Below, in pieces: positions 27,763 through 36,884 of a stretch of DNA of 64,000 bases. Below the pieces are notes generated by a model, which saw only the letters and a list, made by a program, of their open reading frames with translations, made no database searches and was not told the origin of the DNA. The first letter of the stretch is position 1, and each line of letters begins with the position of its first letter. Origin of the DNA: Mucilaginibacter auburnensis (GTDB lineage: Bacteria > Bacteroidota > Bacteroidia > Sphingobacteriales > Sphingobacteriaceae); NCBI RefSeq assembly GCF_002797815.1, contig NZ_PGFJ01000001.1, forward strand, positions 2,046,001 through 2,110,000, in the 5' to 3' direction. The position numbers and the translations under genes are program-made.

Positions 27763-29817
27763 ATGGATGTTAAGCATATACCTTTAATTAACAGGGAAAT
27801 AAGTTGGTTGTATTTTAATGAACGTGTATTGCAAGAGGCTGCGGACCCAACCGTACCGCTTATTGAACGTATTAAATTTTTAGCTATTTTTTCATCCAAT
27901 CTTGACGAATTTTATCGCGTTCGCGTAGCTACTTTAAGCAGGTTAACTAATTTAAACCTTAAAGCCAAAGAGATATTAGGATATAATCCTAAAAAGCTGC
28001 TCAGCCAGATCAAGAACATCGTTGTTAAGCAAGAGCGGAAGTTTAACAATCTTTACGAAAATATAATTGTTAAGCAGCTGGCCGAGGAAAAGATATTCCT
28101 GCTCAACGACAAGCAACTGAATGTTGGCAGGGGAGCCTTCGTTAAAAACTACTTCAGGGAGAAATTACTGGCTACATTAGTGCCAATAATGTTGGATAGT
28201 AATAAGCCATTACCTGAGCTGCGTGACCGTGCCGTTTACTTTTTTGTTAAGCTTACCAAAGACAAAAAAGTTAATTATGCGTTGATTGAAATACCCGATT
28301 CTGTATCAAGGTTTATTGTGTTGCCTGACACTAATAACCTTAAATTCATCATTTTGTTAGATGATGTAATAAGGTACAGTTTGGAAGATATCTTCTTTAT
28401 CTTTGAGCACGATTCAATTGAAGCTTATTCTATCCAGTTAACCCGAGATGCTGAACTTGACTTGGATAAAGTAGTGAGTGAGAAGTTTATAGATGCGTTA
28501 TCTAAAAGTCTTGATAAACGTAAAAAAGGGAAGCCCATGCGTTTGTTGTATGATCAGGAAATGCCCTTAGAGATGCTTAAATTTTTGGTTAGCAAAATGG
28601 GCGTACATGGTGAAAGTTTAATTCCGGGTAACCGTTATCATAACTTTAAAGATTTTATTGATTTCCCTAACGTTGGCAGACCTGAGTTAGAATATGTGAA
28701 GTATCCGGCGCTTCCCGTTGATAGCATTACTTTTGACAGGAGTTTAATTGCGCTTGTTTCTAAACGAGATTACCTCATTAGTACTCCTTATCAAACTTAC
28801 GACTACGTAATACATTTTTTGCGCGAGGCAGCTATCGACCCGAAAGTTAAGGAGATCAGCATAGCTGTGTATCGTTTAGCAGAAAATTCGCGCATTATGC
28901 ATGCCTTGATCAATGCGGCTAAAAACGGCAAAAAAGTTAACTGTTTGGTAGAACTTCGCGCCCGTTTCGATGAGCAGAACAACATAACCTGGAGCCGTAA
29001 GTTGGAAGAAGAAGGTGTGAATGTTATTTATGGCATTGAAGGCTACAAGGTACACTCAAAAATATGCTTGGTAAGTCGAGCTGAGAAAGATAAGACCGCG
29101 CATTATGCCTGCCTTTCAACAGGTAATTACAACGAAAAAACAGCACGTATTTACGCAGACCATACGCTGCTTACAGCTAATAAGAAAATAACAGCTGATT
29201 TAGTGGAGGTTTTTAAGGCCATTAATAAAGGCGCATTACCTAAAGGATTAAAACACCTGATTGTATCGCCTATTGACTCAAGGCCTGCCATTTATAAGTT
29301 GATTGACAACGAGATAAAAAATGCCAAAGCTAAGAAACAGGCTTACATGATTCTGAAAATGAATAGCCTGGCCGATGAGCAATTGATAACCAAGCTTTAT
29401 CAGGCCAGCAATGCGGGGGTTAAAATAAAGATGATCATTAGAGGCATGTGTTGTTTGGTTCCCGGCGTAAAAGGGTATAGTGAGAATATCGAAATTGTAA
29501 GCATTGTAGACAAGTACCTTGAACATGCCCGTGTACATATTTTCGGTAATGGGGGTAATGAGCTGATCTACCTCACTTCGGCAGATTTTATGAGCCGTAA
29601 CATTGACAGCAGGGTAGAGGTTGGCTTTCCTATTTATGATAAAGCCGTTAAAAAGGAAATACGGGACATTATTGATATTCAATTGGCCGACAATACTAAA
29701 GCGCGGGAAATTAACAGCCACAATACCAACAAATACCACAAAACTAAGTCGGATATACCTTGCCGCGCTCAAATAGACATTTATAATTACCTAAAATTTA
29801 AAAATTCAAGCAATTGA
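27763..29817 (+). CDS. ppk1: Polyphosphate kinase 1
   Basis: Makes inorganic polyphosphate from ATP and can run in reverse. The 684-residue protein opens with INREISWLYFNERVLQEA and SSNLDEFYRVR of the N-terminal domain. The two catalytic-domain histidines are His431 in YKVHSKI (the one phosphorylated in the reaction) and His592 in ARVHIF, followed by the phospholipase D-like SADFMSRNIDSRVEVGFP. The stop codon overlaps the TTG start of the following exopolyphosphatase gene, so synthesis and breakdown of polyphosphate are coupled in translation. Confidence 0.97.
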   Translation: MDVKHIPLINREISWLYFNERVLQEAADPTVPLIERIKFLAIFSSNLDEFYRVRVATLSRLTNLNLKAKEILGYNPKKLLSQIKNIVVKQERKFNNLYENIIVKQLAEEKIFLLNDKQLNVGRGAFVKNYFREKLLATLVPIMLDSNKPLPELRDRAVYFFVKLTKDKKVNYALIEIPDSVSRFIVLPDTNNLKFIILLDDVIRYSLEDIFFIFEHDSIEAYSIQLTRDAELDLDKVVSEKFIDALSKSLDKRKKGKPMRLLYDQEMPLEMLKFLVSKMGVHGESLIPGNRYHNFKDFIDFPNVGRPELEYVKYPALPVDSITFDRSLIALVSKRDYLISTPYQTYDYVIHFLREAAIDPKVKEISIAVYRLAENSRIMHALINAAKNGKKVNCLVELRARFDEQNNITWSRKLEEEGVNVIYGIEGYKVHSKICLVSRAEKDKTAHYACLSTGNYNEKTARIYADHTLLTANKKITADLVEVFKAINKGALPKGLKHLIVSPIDSRPAIYKLIDNEIKNAKAKKQAYMILKMNSLADEQLITKLYQASNAGVKIKMIIRGMCCLVPGVKGYSENIEIVSIVDKYLEHARVHIFGNGGNELIYLTSADFMSRNIDSRVEVGFPIYDKAVKKEIRDIIDIQLADNTKAREINSHNTNKYHKTKSDIPCRAQIDIYNYLKFKNSSN

Positions 29818-30698
29818 GATACGCAGCTATTGATACAGGATCAAACGCAGTAAGAATGCTTATTGCCGATATTATTGATAATAACGGAGCAATATCTTTT
29901 AAAAAAAATACGCTTATACGAGTTCCGTTACGTTTAGGCGACGATGCTTTTTTAAACAAGCAACTTTCTGAAAGGAAGGCTGATGATCTGGTGAAAACCA
30001 TGCAAGCTTTCCGCAACCTAATGGACGTATACAAGGTGGTTGACTATCGCGCCTGCGCTACGTCTGCTATGCGCGAAGCAAAGAATGGTGCAGAAGTTAC
30101 TCAACGTATAAAAGAGGAAGCCGGTATTGACCTTGAGATTGTTCACGGAGAGGTTGAAGCTAAGATAATATACGCCAGCCATGCCGAGCAGGAGATAGAT
30201 CGTACCAAAAATTACCTTTATATAGATGTGGGTGGCGGCAGCACCGAATTATCTCTTTTTGCCGCAGGCGAGTTAGTTGCCTCTAAATCATTCAACATCG
30301 GTACTATCAGGATTTTGGATAACCAGGATAGCGAAGATACCTGGAACGATATGCGGGAGTTCTTGCGAGACAATACAAAACATTATAAAGCCATATCAGG
30401 CATAGGTACAGGCGGAAATATTAATAAGTTATATAGACTATCGGAAGAAAAAGATAAACAGCCACTTACATTTGCTAAATTAAAGTCATTGTACAACTAT
30501 CTGGAGTCTTTTTCACTTAAAGACCGTATAAATGTTTTGGGCTTAAATCAAGACAGGGCAGACGTTATTATTCCGGCAAGTGAGATATATCTTGCTGTTA
30601 TGAAATGGGGGGGCATTAAACACATTTATGTGCCAAGTGTAGGAATGGTTGATGGTATAATACAAACACTTATAGATAAAAATTTAACACAACGGTAA
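29814..30698 (+). CDS. Ppx/GppA family exopolyphosphatase
   Basis: A 294-residue actin-fold phosphatase that releases phosphate from polyphosphate or hydrolyses pppGpp. The start is a TTG at 29814 overlapping the ppk1 stop (TTGA). It gives MRYAAIDTGSNAVRMLIAD, which is the phosphate-1 motif with nothing missing. The phosphate-2 motif is YIDVGGGSTELSLF (about residue 135) and the catalytic glutamate region precedes it (ATSAMREAKNG). It is the short form, lacking the C-terminal HD-like domains of E. coli Ppx. Pairing with ppk1 favours polyphosphate as substrate. Confidence 0.93.
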   Translation: MRYAAIDTGSNAVRMLIADIIDNNGAISFKKNTLIRVPLRLGDDAFLNKQLSERKADDLVKTMQAFRNLMDVYKVVDYRACATSAMREAKNGAEVTQRIKEEAGIDLEIVHGEVEAKIIYASHAEQEIDRTKNYLYIDVGGGSTELSLFAAGELVASKSFNIGTIRILDNQDSEDTWNDMREFLRDNTKHYKAISGIGTGGNINKLYRLSEEKDKQPLTFAKLKSLYNYLESFSLKDRINVLGLNQDRADVIIPASEIYLAVMKWGGIKHIYVPSVGMVDGIIQTLIDKNLTQR

Positions 30699-30739
30699 AA
30701 ATTATTTAAAATTATTGTTTAAAAAAATAAAACTCTTAT

Positions 30740-30747
30740 TATATTTG
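30740..30747 (+). promoter_or_regulatory. Promoter of a small transcript upstream of ubiX
   Basis: TATATTTG, an exact -7 box, with TTG at 30715-30717 (22-base spacer, within the TTG-N17-23-TAnnTTTG range known for the group). It lies 42 bases after the exopolyphosphatase stop. Confidence 0.55.
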
Positions 30748-30749
30748 TA

Positions 30750-30826
30750 ATGCCCTTCCAAAGGGCATGTTTTTCATAGGTAGATGTAGGGTCGGGTACT
30801 AGTATTCGACCCTTTTTTATGCCCTT
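30750..30826 (+). ncRNA. Candidate small RNA or leader with two hairpins
   Basis: Hairpin 1 is ATGCCCTT (30750-30757) with AAGGGCAT (30761-30768), followed by GTTTTT. Hairpin 2 is GGGTCG (30789-30794) with CGACCC (30807-30812), followed by six T residues, a good terminator. A second copy of ATGCCCTT at 30819-30826 could instead pair with AAGGGCAT and enclose hairpin 2. A promoter lies just upstream, and ubiX has its own near -7 box (CATCTTTG, 30836-30843). It may be a small RNA, an attenuator, or simply the terminator of the upstream operon. A nine-codon frame from 30750 is not convincing. Confidence 0.4.
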
Positions 30827-30864
30827 AACTTTCCTCATCTTTGCCCGTGTATTCTACTTAACAT

Positions 30865-31428
30865 ATGGAGAAAAAAAAGATTGTTGTTGCTATAACCGGC
30901 GCAAGCGGATCTGTTTATGCTGATTTACTTTTAAAGAAATTGGTGCAACTTAATGAACAGATTGAAGAAGTTGGAATTGTTATGAGTGATAATGCCAAAG
31001 ATGTTTGGCGCTTTGAACTTGATAATGACAATTATAAAAATATACCCTATAAATTTTACGCTAAAACAGATTTTACTGCACCTTTTGCTTCAGGGTCGGC
31101 AAGATTTGATACAATGATTATTGTGCCTTGTTCTATGGGCACGCTTGGCCGTATAGCCGCAGGCACTTCTGATGATCTGATTGCCCGCGCTGCTGACGTT
31201 GTGTTAAAAGAAAGACGGAAGCTGATCCTGGTTGCAAGAGACACGCCGTTAAATCTCATTCACCTTAGAAATATGGTTACTATAACAGAAGCAGGAGGTA
31301 TCATATGTCCGGCAATGCCTTCTTACTATAGCAAACCGCAAACAATTCAAGAGGTTGCAGCTACCGTTGTTGACAGGATAATAGATCTGGCCGGATTAAA
31401 GAATCAAAGCTTCCGGTGGGGGCAATAA
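30865..31428 (+). CDS. ubiX: UbiX family flavin prenyltransferase
   Basis: Attaches a dimethylallyl group to FMN to make prenylated FMN, the cofactor of UbiD-type decarboxylases. The 187-residue protein has the flavin-binding AITGASGSVYADLLLKKL start, the conserved PCSMGTLGRIAAGTSDDLIARAADV helix (SMGT region) and the RDTPLNLIHLRNM motif that binds the prenyl phosphate. No ubiD is in the window. Its 3' end is six bases from the convergent histidine kinase gene. Confidence 0.95.
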   Translation: MEKKKIVVAITGASGSVYADLLLKKLVQLNEQIEEVGIVMSDNAKDVWRFELDNDNYKNIPYKFYAKTDFTAPFASGSARFDTMIIVPCSMGTLGRIAAGTSDDLIARAADVVLKERRKLILVARDTPLNLIHLRNMVTITEAGGIICPAMPSYYSKPQTIQEVAATVVDRIIDLAGLKNQSFRWGQ

Positions 31429-31434
31429 GCTTAT

Positions 31435-33672
31435 TTACGCAATGAATTTAAGTATGCTTATATTATTTTGAAAATTAAGCGCCATCTTTTCTATCAGGTC
31501 ATGCTCTAAAAAAGGCTTTACAATAACGTCATTAGCACCGGCTTTTATATATTTATCCCTATCTTCTTTTAGTACATTGGCAGTTAATGCTATTAGCAAG
31601 GTATTTGATTTTGCCGCATCACTATGTGAACGAACATGTTCCATTAATTCCATACCATCCATCTCTGGCATTTCTATATCTGTAAGTATCATATCATAAT
31701 CGCGCTTTTCAATCAACTTTGCGGCCTCTAATCCATTATACGCTACATCATGCGTTATTTTCCACTTATCCAAAATGGTTGTTGACAACATAATGTTAAA
31801 CCTGTTATCATCAGCAATAAGCACGTGTTTACCCCTTACTATATCTGCCATATACACGTTACTCAATGGTATTTCTTTCACACATTCATTTTCCTCAGAT
31901 ATGGTTAGGGGTACTTCAAAACTAAAAGTTGATCCTACGCCCGGTTCGCTTGTTACGTTAATACGCCCACCTTGTAATTCAACTATCTTTTTGCAAATAG
32001 CCAAACCAAGTCCGGTGCCTTTATGGCGGGTAGCCTTTTGTGCGTTTTTAACCTGCGAAAATTCTTCAAAAATAGCTGGTAGATCTTCTTTAGCAATACC
32101 TAAGCCTGTATCTGTTACGCTAACTTTTAGTAGGGGGTAAGCAACATTCGAGCGGTCAACATATGAATTAACGGAAACTTTGCCTTTAACCGTAAATTTG
32201 ATAGCGTTACCAACCAGGTTCATAACTACCTGCTTTAAACGTGTTTTATCACCGTCGCAGCAAAAATTGTCGCCAATCATGTTATTGTTTTCAAAACCAA
32301 TACCCTTCTTTTTTGCATGTATGTGCATTGTGGTAAACACCTCTTCAATAGCCTTAGCCGGCAAAAAAGGCTGATTGTCAAAGCTCATTTTTCCGGTTTC
32401 ATACTTTGAGAAATCAAGTATCTCGTTTACCAGATCCAATAACATTTCTGATGAATTTCGTATGGCTATTACCTGCTCTTTTTGAGATTTGTTTAGGTCG
32501 CTCTTGGTTAATTGTTCCGAAAAGCCAATAACAGAGTTTAGGGGAGTTCTGATTTCATGACTCATACCTGCCAAAAAGCTACTTTTAGCTTGAGCATACT
32601 CTTCTGCCTTTTCACTGTACTCAATGATCTGCTGTTCATTTCTGAATATTTTCCAGATATTAAAAAACACCAAGCCCAGTAAAAATATCACAAACAAAAA
32701 GTTTACTACCGATACCTTCTTAAACTCCCAGAATATGCCGGCAACGTTTTTTTGCAGATAGTTTTTGCTGTTTTCTGCGTATGAGGATTCTGCTGAACTA
32801 TAGGTTTTTAAGCCAACTATTATCTGTGAGGTTAAACTGTTGTTCAGTAAAAGTAAATCTTCTTCATTATTACGCAGTTTGTTATTAACTGTATTTAGTT
32901 TTTTGGAATATGCTTTGTATTTATTTTTATGATCAACTATTGCTGCTTTGTTAACCAACTGCTTGTATACAACGGTGTCCTTCTTAACAATCACCTCTTT
33001 GTCGGCAGGTGCTGTTGCAACGTCAACTTTTTCATTTGTCTTCGATCTGTTTTTGGGATTGAGAGAAGAAATAAGTCTGCCAAAAAACTTCTTTTTAGGC
33101 TGTGCTATAGGAGTTGGGATTGCCTGTTCTGGCTGAGCTACCCGTACAGTATCAAATTTTGTAACGTGTTCAACTTTTACTACCGGTTTTTCTATTTGTT
33201 TTTGAACCTTATTTAATGAGTTGGCCAGCAATTTAGATTTATTGATCAAACTGTCATTTAGCAGCTTTAGCTTTATATATTCATTACTTTTAACTTGTTT
33301 TTGTTTTATCAGCTTACTTAAGTTTTCAATAGCAATTTTACTTTTTCCGTCATTTGCTGCACGCAATTTTAATTTTTCGCTGATACTTAAAACATCATTA
33401 ATAGCTGCAGATGATTGGTTGAGATATTTTTTGTTGCCGGTTACAGTATATAGGCGTGCGTAATTGTCGGCGCTGTTAAGTTTGATAACACAACTATCTA
33501 TCAGGGCAGAGTTTTCTCGTGCGGAAATTAATTTGTCAATATTGTGTTTTAGAACGTCGGCTCGCTGGTAGTGCAATAAAAGATATTCGGTACTAACAAA
33601 AAGAACTACAAATAACAATGCGACAAGGGCATATCTCATCACAGGAATTTTTAGTTTAATGCGGGGTATCAT
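31435..33672 (-). CDS. Hybrid sensor histidine kinase/response regulator
   Basis: A 745-residue membrane-bound two-component protein. It has a transmembrane helix near residues 12-31 and a long, lysine- and asparagine-rich, coiled-coil-prone region to about 320. A second helix (about 325-345) is followed by HisKA with the phospho-accepting histidine in GMSHEIRTPLN (about 373) and HATPase boxes (NLVGNAIKFT, DTGLGIA, GTGLGLAI). A C-terminal receiver has acidic pair ADDN (about 620), phospho-acceptor aspartate in LTDIEMPEMDG (about 665) and lysine in VKPF. There is no output domain, so signalling must pass to another protein. The ATG at 33672 replaces a TTG at 33678. Confidence 0.93.
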   Translation of the reverse strand: MIPRIKLKIPVMRYALVALLFVVLFVSTEYLLLHYQRADVLKHNIDKLISARENSALIDSCVIKLNSADNYARLYTVTGNKKYLNQSSAAINDVLSISEKLKLRAANDGKSKIAIENLSKLIKQKQVKSNEYIKLKLLNDSLINKSKLLANSLNKVQKQIEKPVVKVEHVTKFDTVRVAQPEQAIPTPIAQPKKKFFGRLISSLNPKNRSKTNEKVDVATAPADKEVIVKKDTVVYKQLVNKAAIVDHKNKYKAYSKKLNTVNNKLRNNEEDLLLLNNSLTSQIIVGLKTYSSAESSYAENSKNYLQKNVAGIFWEFKKVSVVNFLFVIFLLGLVFFNIWKIFRNEQQIIEYSEKAEEYAQAKSSFLAGMSHEIRTPLNSVIGFSEQLTKSDLNKSQKEQVIAIRNSSEMLLDLVNEILDFSKYETGKMSFDNQPFLPAKAIEEVFTTMHIHAKKKGIGFENNNMIGDNFCCDGDKTRLKQVVMNLVGNAIKFTVKGKVSVNSYVDRSNVAYPLLKVSVTDTGLGIAKEDLPAIFEEFSQVKNAQKATRHKGTGLGLAICKKIVELQGGRINVTSEPGVGSTFSFEVPLTISEENECVKEIPLSNVYMADIVRGKHVLIADDNRFNIMLSTTILDKWKITHDVAYNGLEAAKLIEKRDYDMILTDIEMPEMDGMELMEHVRSHSDAAKSNTLLIALTANVLKEDRDKYIKAGANDVIVKPFLEHDLIEKMALNFQNNISILKFIA

Positions 33673-33875
33673 AAGCAAAGAGTGATATGTTTTTCAAACG
33701 CAGAGGATTAGTGATAGTCAGAATAAAGAACGGATCCAATGAAAGGTAAGTTCTGTATAAAGCAATTCTTTTTAGTTGTAAAAATGAATGAAATGAATAT
33801 TACCACGCTTCTGTCAAAACAATTACGATGCCATACAACATATAACTCTAAATTTTTAGCTGGGTCAAAAAATAC

Positions 33876-33883
33876 TATCTTTG
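33876..33883 (+). promoter_or_regulatory. -7 promoter box of mtaB
   Basis: TATCTTTG, an exact TAnnTTTG match, ends 10 bases before the ATG at 33894. The transcription start would fall within a few bases of the start codon, giving an almost leaderless mRNA and excluding a TTG at 33888. Confidence 0.6.
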
Positions 33884-33893
33884 CAGATTGGAA

Positions 33894-35213
33894 ATGAACA
33901 AGAAAGTTGCTTTTTATACACTGGGTTGTAAACTCAATTATTCGGAAACGTCAACAATTGGCCGTCTGTTTAATCAGGCCGGTTTTGAAACGGTTGACTT
34001 TACAGCAACGCCGGATGTATACGTGATCAACACCTGCTCGGTAACTGATAATGCCGATAAAAAATGCAAAAAGGTAGTTAAGGAGGCACTCAAAATATCA
34101 CCTAACGCCTACATTACCATTGTTGGTTGTTATGCTCAATTAAAACCTAAAGAGATTGCAGAAATACCGGGAGTTGACATGGTTTTAGGTGCCGCTGAAA
34201 AATTCCAGATAGTTGATCACATAACAGATCTTACCAAGAAAGAAAAAGCCCTTGTTTTAAATCAGCCCGTTTCTGAGGCTAATGAATTTGTGTCCGCGTT
34301 TTCCATCGGAGATCGTACCCGTACTTTTTTGAAGGTACAGGATGGTTGTGATTATTCGTGTACTTTCTGTACAATACCATTAGCACGCGGAGCCAGTAGG
34401 AGTGATACCATTGAAAGTGTATTGAAACAAGCTAAAAAAATAGCCCAATCGGGTGTGCGTGAGATTGTTTTAACAGGTGTAAACCTGGGCGATTTTGGCA
34501 TAATAAATGGCCGGCGCGAAAATAAATTCTTTGATATGGTGCAAGCTTTAGACGATGTTGAAGGTATTGACCGTATACGCATATCATCTATAGAGCCTAA
34601 TCTTTTAACCGACGAGATAATTGAGTTTGTTGCCACCTCCAAAAAGTTTGTACCTCATTTTCATATTCCTCTACAGTCAGGCTCCAATAAAATATTGGGT
34701 TTGATGCGTCGCCGTTATAAGCGCGAACTCTATGTTGACAGGGTGGAGAAGATCAAACAAATAATGCCTGATTGCTGCATCGGCGTTGATGTTATTGTAG
34801 GCTTTCCCGGCGAAACGAGAGAAGATTTTATAGATACCTACAATTTCCTTAACGAATTGAATGTTTCATATCTGCATGTGTTCACCTACTCTGAGCGTGA
34901 AAATACACTTGCTGCCGAAATGAGCGGCGTAGTGCCCGGCTCAATGCGAGCTGAAAGAAGCAAAATGCTCCATATATTATCGGACAAGAAACGCCGCGCA
35001 TTTTATGATACACAGTTAGGTAAAACTGCCGAGGTTTTATTTGAAGGCGATATAAAGGATGGCTTTATGCACGGCTTTACCCGAAACTATGTTAAAGTAA
35101 AAACCAAGTATGATCCGGTTTTGATTAATGAGTTAAAAACCATACAGTTAACGCAAGTTTCACCCGATGGTGATGTGGAAATAACCGAAAGCGAAGAAGT
35201 TTTAGTACATTAA
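33894..35213 (+). CDS. mtaB: tRNA t6A37 methylthiotransferase MtaB
   Basis: Radical-SAM enzyme that adds a methylthio group to N6-threonylcarbamoyladenosine at tRNA position 37. The 439-residue protein has the N-terminal UPF0004 domain with cysteines in LGCKLNYSE, INTCSVTDNA and VGCYAQL. The radical SAM motif CDYSCTFC (about residue 150) binds the second cluster, and a C-terminal TRAM-like domain begins near 370. GCKLNYSET is typical of the MtaB rather than the MiaB or RimO branch. It is the first gene of a plus-strand run with lgt, gtrA and an inositol monophosphatase. Confidence 0.95.
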   Translation: MNKKVAFYTLGCKLNYSETSTIGRLFNQAGFETVDFTATPDVYVINTCSVTDNADKKCKKVVKEALKISPNAYITIVGCYAQLKPKEIAEIPGVDMVLGAAEKFQIVDHITDLTKKEKALVLNQPVSEANEFVSAFSIGDRTRTFLKVQDGCDYSCTFCTIPLARGASRSDTIESVLKQAKKIAQSGVREIVLTGVNLGDFGIINGRRENKFFDMVQALDDVEGIDRIRISSIEPNLLTDEIIEFVATSKKFVPHFHIPLQSGSNKILGLMRRRYKRELYVDRVEKIKQIMPDCCIGVDVIVGFPGETREDFIDTYNFLNELNVSYLHVFTYSERENTLAAEMSGVVPGSMRAERSKMLHILSDKKRRAFYDTQLGKTAEVLFEGDIKDGFMHGFTRNYVKVKTKYDPVLINELKTIQLTQVSPDGDVEITESEEVLVH

Positions 35214-35242
35214 AAGCATATATTCGCTTCAAATAAATATCT

Positions 35243-36409
35243 ATGTTCCCAAGCCTAAGTTCGCTTATTGAATACCTCTTTGGTTGGAGTATTGCTTTAC
35301 CCATACAAACATTTGGTTTTTTTGTAGCCCTTGCTTTTTTAGTTGCTTACCAGGCTTTCCTGGCAGAATTTAAACGTAAAGAAAAATTAGGCGTAATACA
35401 TCCTTTTGAAAAACAGATAACCGTTGGTAAGCCAATTTCCACAGCCGAATTTGTAGGTAACGGTATATTTGGTTTCATCTTTGGCTTTAAGGTGGTTGAT
35501 ATGATATTCAACTACCAGGCTTTTGTTGATGATACGCAGGCATTTTTAATATCAGGCCGTGGTAACTGGGCAGGTGGTATTATCGCAGCAGCAGCATTTA
35601 TTTACTGGGCTTATGCCGAAAATAAAAAGCAGGTTTTATCTAAACCAATAACAAAAAGAGTTAAGGTACAACCGCATGAATTAATGGGCACACTATTATT
35701 GTGGGCTGCTGTTTTCGGTTTTGCCGGTGCAAAGCTATTTAACGCCTTAGAAAATTGGGATGCCTTTATGGCTAATCCTGTAGAGATGTTAATTGGCTTT
35801 AGCGGTTTAACTTTTTATGGCGGATTGATTTGCGGGGGGGGCGCGGTTCTTTATATCGCTAATAAACACGGGATACACTGGCGTAACATGTTAGATATTG
35901 GCGGTCCGGGTATGATGCTTGCGTATGGCGCTGGCCGCATAGGCTGCCAAATGGCCGGCGATGGCGATTGGGGAATTGTTAATACTGCACCAAAACCTTC
36001 ATGGTTAAGTTGGGCGCCAGATTGGGTGTGGTCATTCGGTTACCCACATAATGTAAGCTCAGAAGGCGTACGCATTCCGGGTTGCGAGGGTAAATATTGT
36101 TTTGAATTGATTCCGCCAGTTTATCCTACGCCATTTTATGAGTGTGTAATTTGTTTAATATTATTCGCCGTTTTATGGAGCATACGTCACAAAATCAAAC
36201 TACCGGGCATGATGTTCGGCATTTACATGATAATGGCCGGCGTTGAGCGTTTCCTTGTTGAATTAATACGCGTGAATACGAAGTATAATCTATTTGGTAT
36301 TCCATTTACGCAAGCCGAGTTGATCTCTATTATATTGGTTATAGGCGGTACGGCATTAATTGTTACATCAAAAAACCAACAAACAAACCCTAAGTTAAAG
36401 CATGGGTAG
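35243..36409 (+). CDS. lgt: Prolipoprotein diacylglyceryl transferase
   Basis: Inner-membrane enzyme that moves a diacylglyceryl group onto the lipobox cysteine of prolipoproteins. The 388-residue protein is about 100 residues longer than E. coli Lgt; the extra length is in the N-terminal half and in a loop near 255-280. The Lgt signature is clear: [13 protein letters not shown], then [18 protein letters not shown] with the key arginine, then YPTPFYE and [13 protein letters not shown]. Its stop overlaps the GtrA start by 8 bases. Several lipoproteins in this window (adaptor at 42005, NlpC/P60, NTF2-like) would be its substrates. Confidence 0.95.
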   Translation: MFPSLSSLIEYLFGWSIALPIQTFGFFVALAFLVAYQAFLAEFKRKEKLGVIHPFEKQITVGKPISTAEFVGNGIFGFIFGFKVVDMIFNYQAFVDDTQAFLISGRGNWAGGIIAAAAFIYWAYAENKKQVLSKPITKRVKVQPHELMGTLLLWAAVFGFAGAKLFNALENWDAFMANPVEMLIGFSGLTFYGGLICGGGAVLYIANKHGIHWRNMLDIGGPGMMLAYGAGRIGCQMAGDGDWGIVNTAPKPSWLSWAPDWVWSFGYPHNVSSEGVRIPGCEGKYCFELIPPVYPTPFYECVICLILFAVLWSIRHKIKLPGMMFGIYMIMAGVERFLVELIRVNTKYNLFGIPFTQAELISIILVIGGTALIVTSKNQQTNPKLKHG

Positions 36410-36884
36410 TGCAGTAACGGCAAATAAATTTTTTAAAAATCAGGTTGTTAGATTTATACTATCTGCAGGGGCAGGGTTTGTAGTGGATATTTGTGCTTTT
36501 TACCTGTTATACCATAACTTTTTTGAGCGTCCGTTTTACTCTGTATTTGGATACGCGCTTAATAATTACAAGCTGTCTTTAGGTGTATCATTCTTTATGG
36601 GAGTGATTGTTAATTTTTTGATCACGCGCTATTTTGTTTTTAACAAGTCAGCATCAACACCTTTAAAGCAATTTATTCGTTTTAGTGCTGTGGCTGTCGT
36701 TGGCTTTTTTGCCAATTTGGCTTTGCTTGACTTTTTCGTTCAAACGCTTGATATGTATCCGCCTGTGGCGCGTATAACAGCCGCTTTAAGCTTATTCTTC
36801 ACAAGCTTTTTTGTACATAAAATTTTTTCATTTAGTTTATCATTACGTCATCATGCTGGAGAAGATAACTCAACAAGTAATTGA
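36402..36884 (+). CDS. GtrA family membrane protein
   Basis: A 160-residue protein with four transmembrane helices. The GtrA/DPMS-like pattern is visible: [20 protein letters not shown], then the conserved [11 protein letters not shown], then [20 protein letters not shown] and the closing HKIFSFS. Family members help flip polyprenyl-linked sugars or anchor glycosyltransferases. It overlaps lgt by 8 bases and the inositol monophosphatase by 32 bases, so the three are translationally packed. The sugar involved is unknown. Confidence 0.88.
   Translation: MGSAVTANKFFKNQVVRFILSAGAGFVVDICAFYLLYHNFFERPFYSVFGYALNNYKLSLGVSFFMGVIVNFLITRYFVFNKSASTPLKQFIRFSAVAVVGFFANLALLDFFVQTLDMYPPVARITAALSLFFTSFFVHKIFSFSLSLRHHAGEDNSTSN

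Noticed and set aside
31424..31435. Palindrome AATAAGCTTATT between ubiX and the histidine kinase
   Set aside because: Too short and AT-rich to terminate, and it overlaps both coding ends; likely chance.
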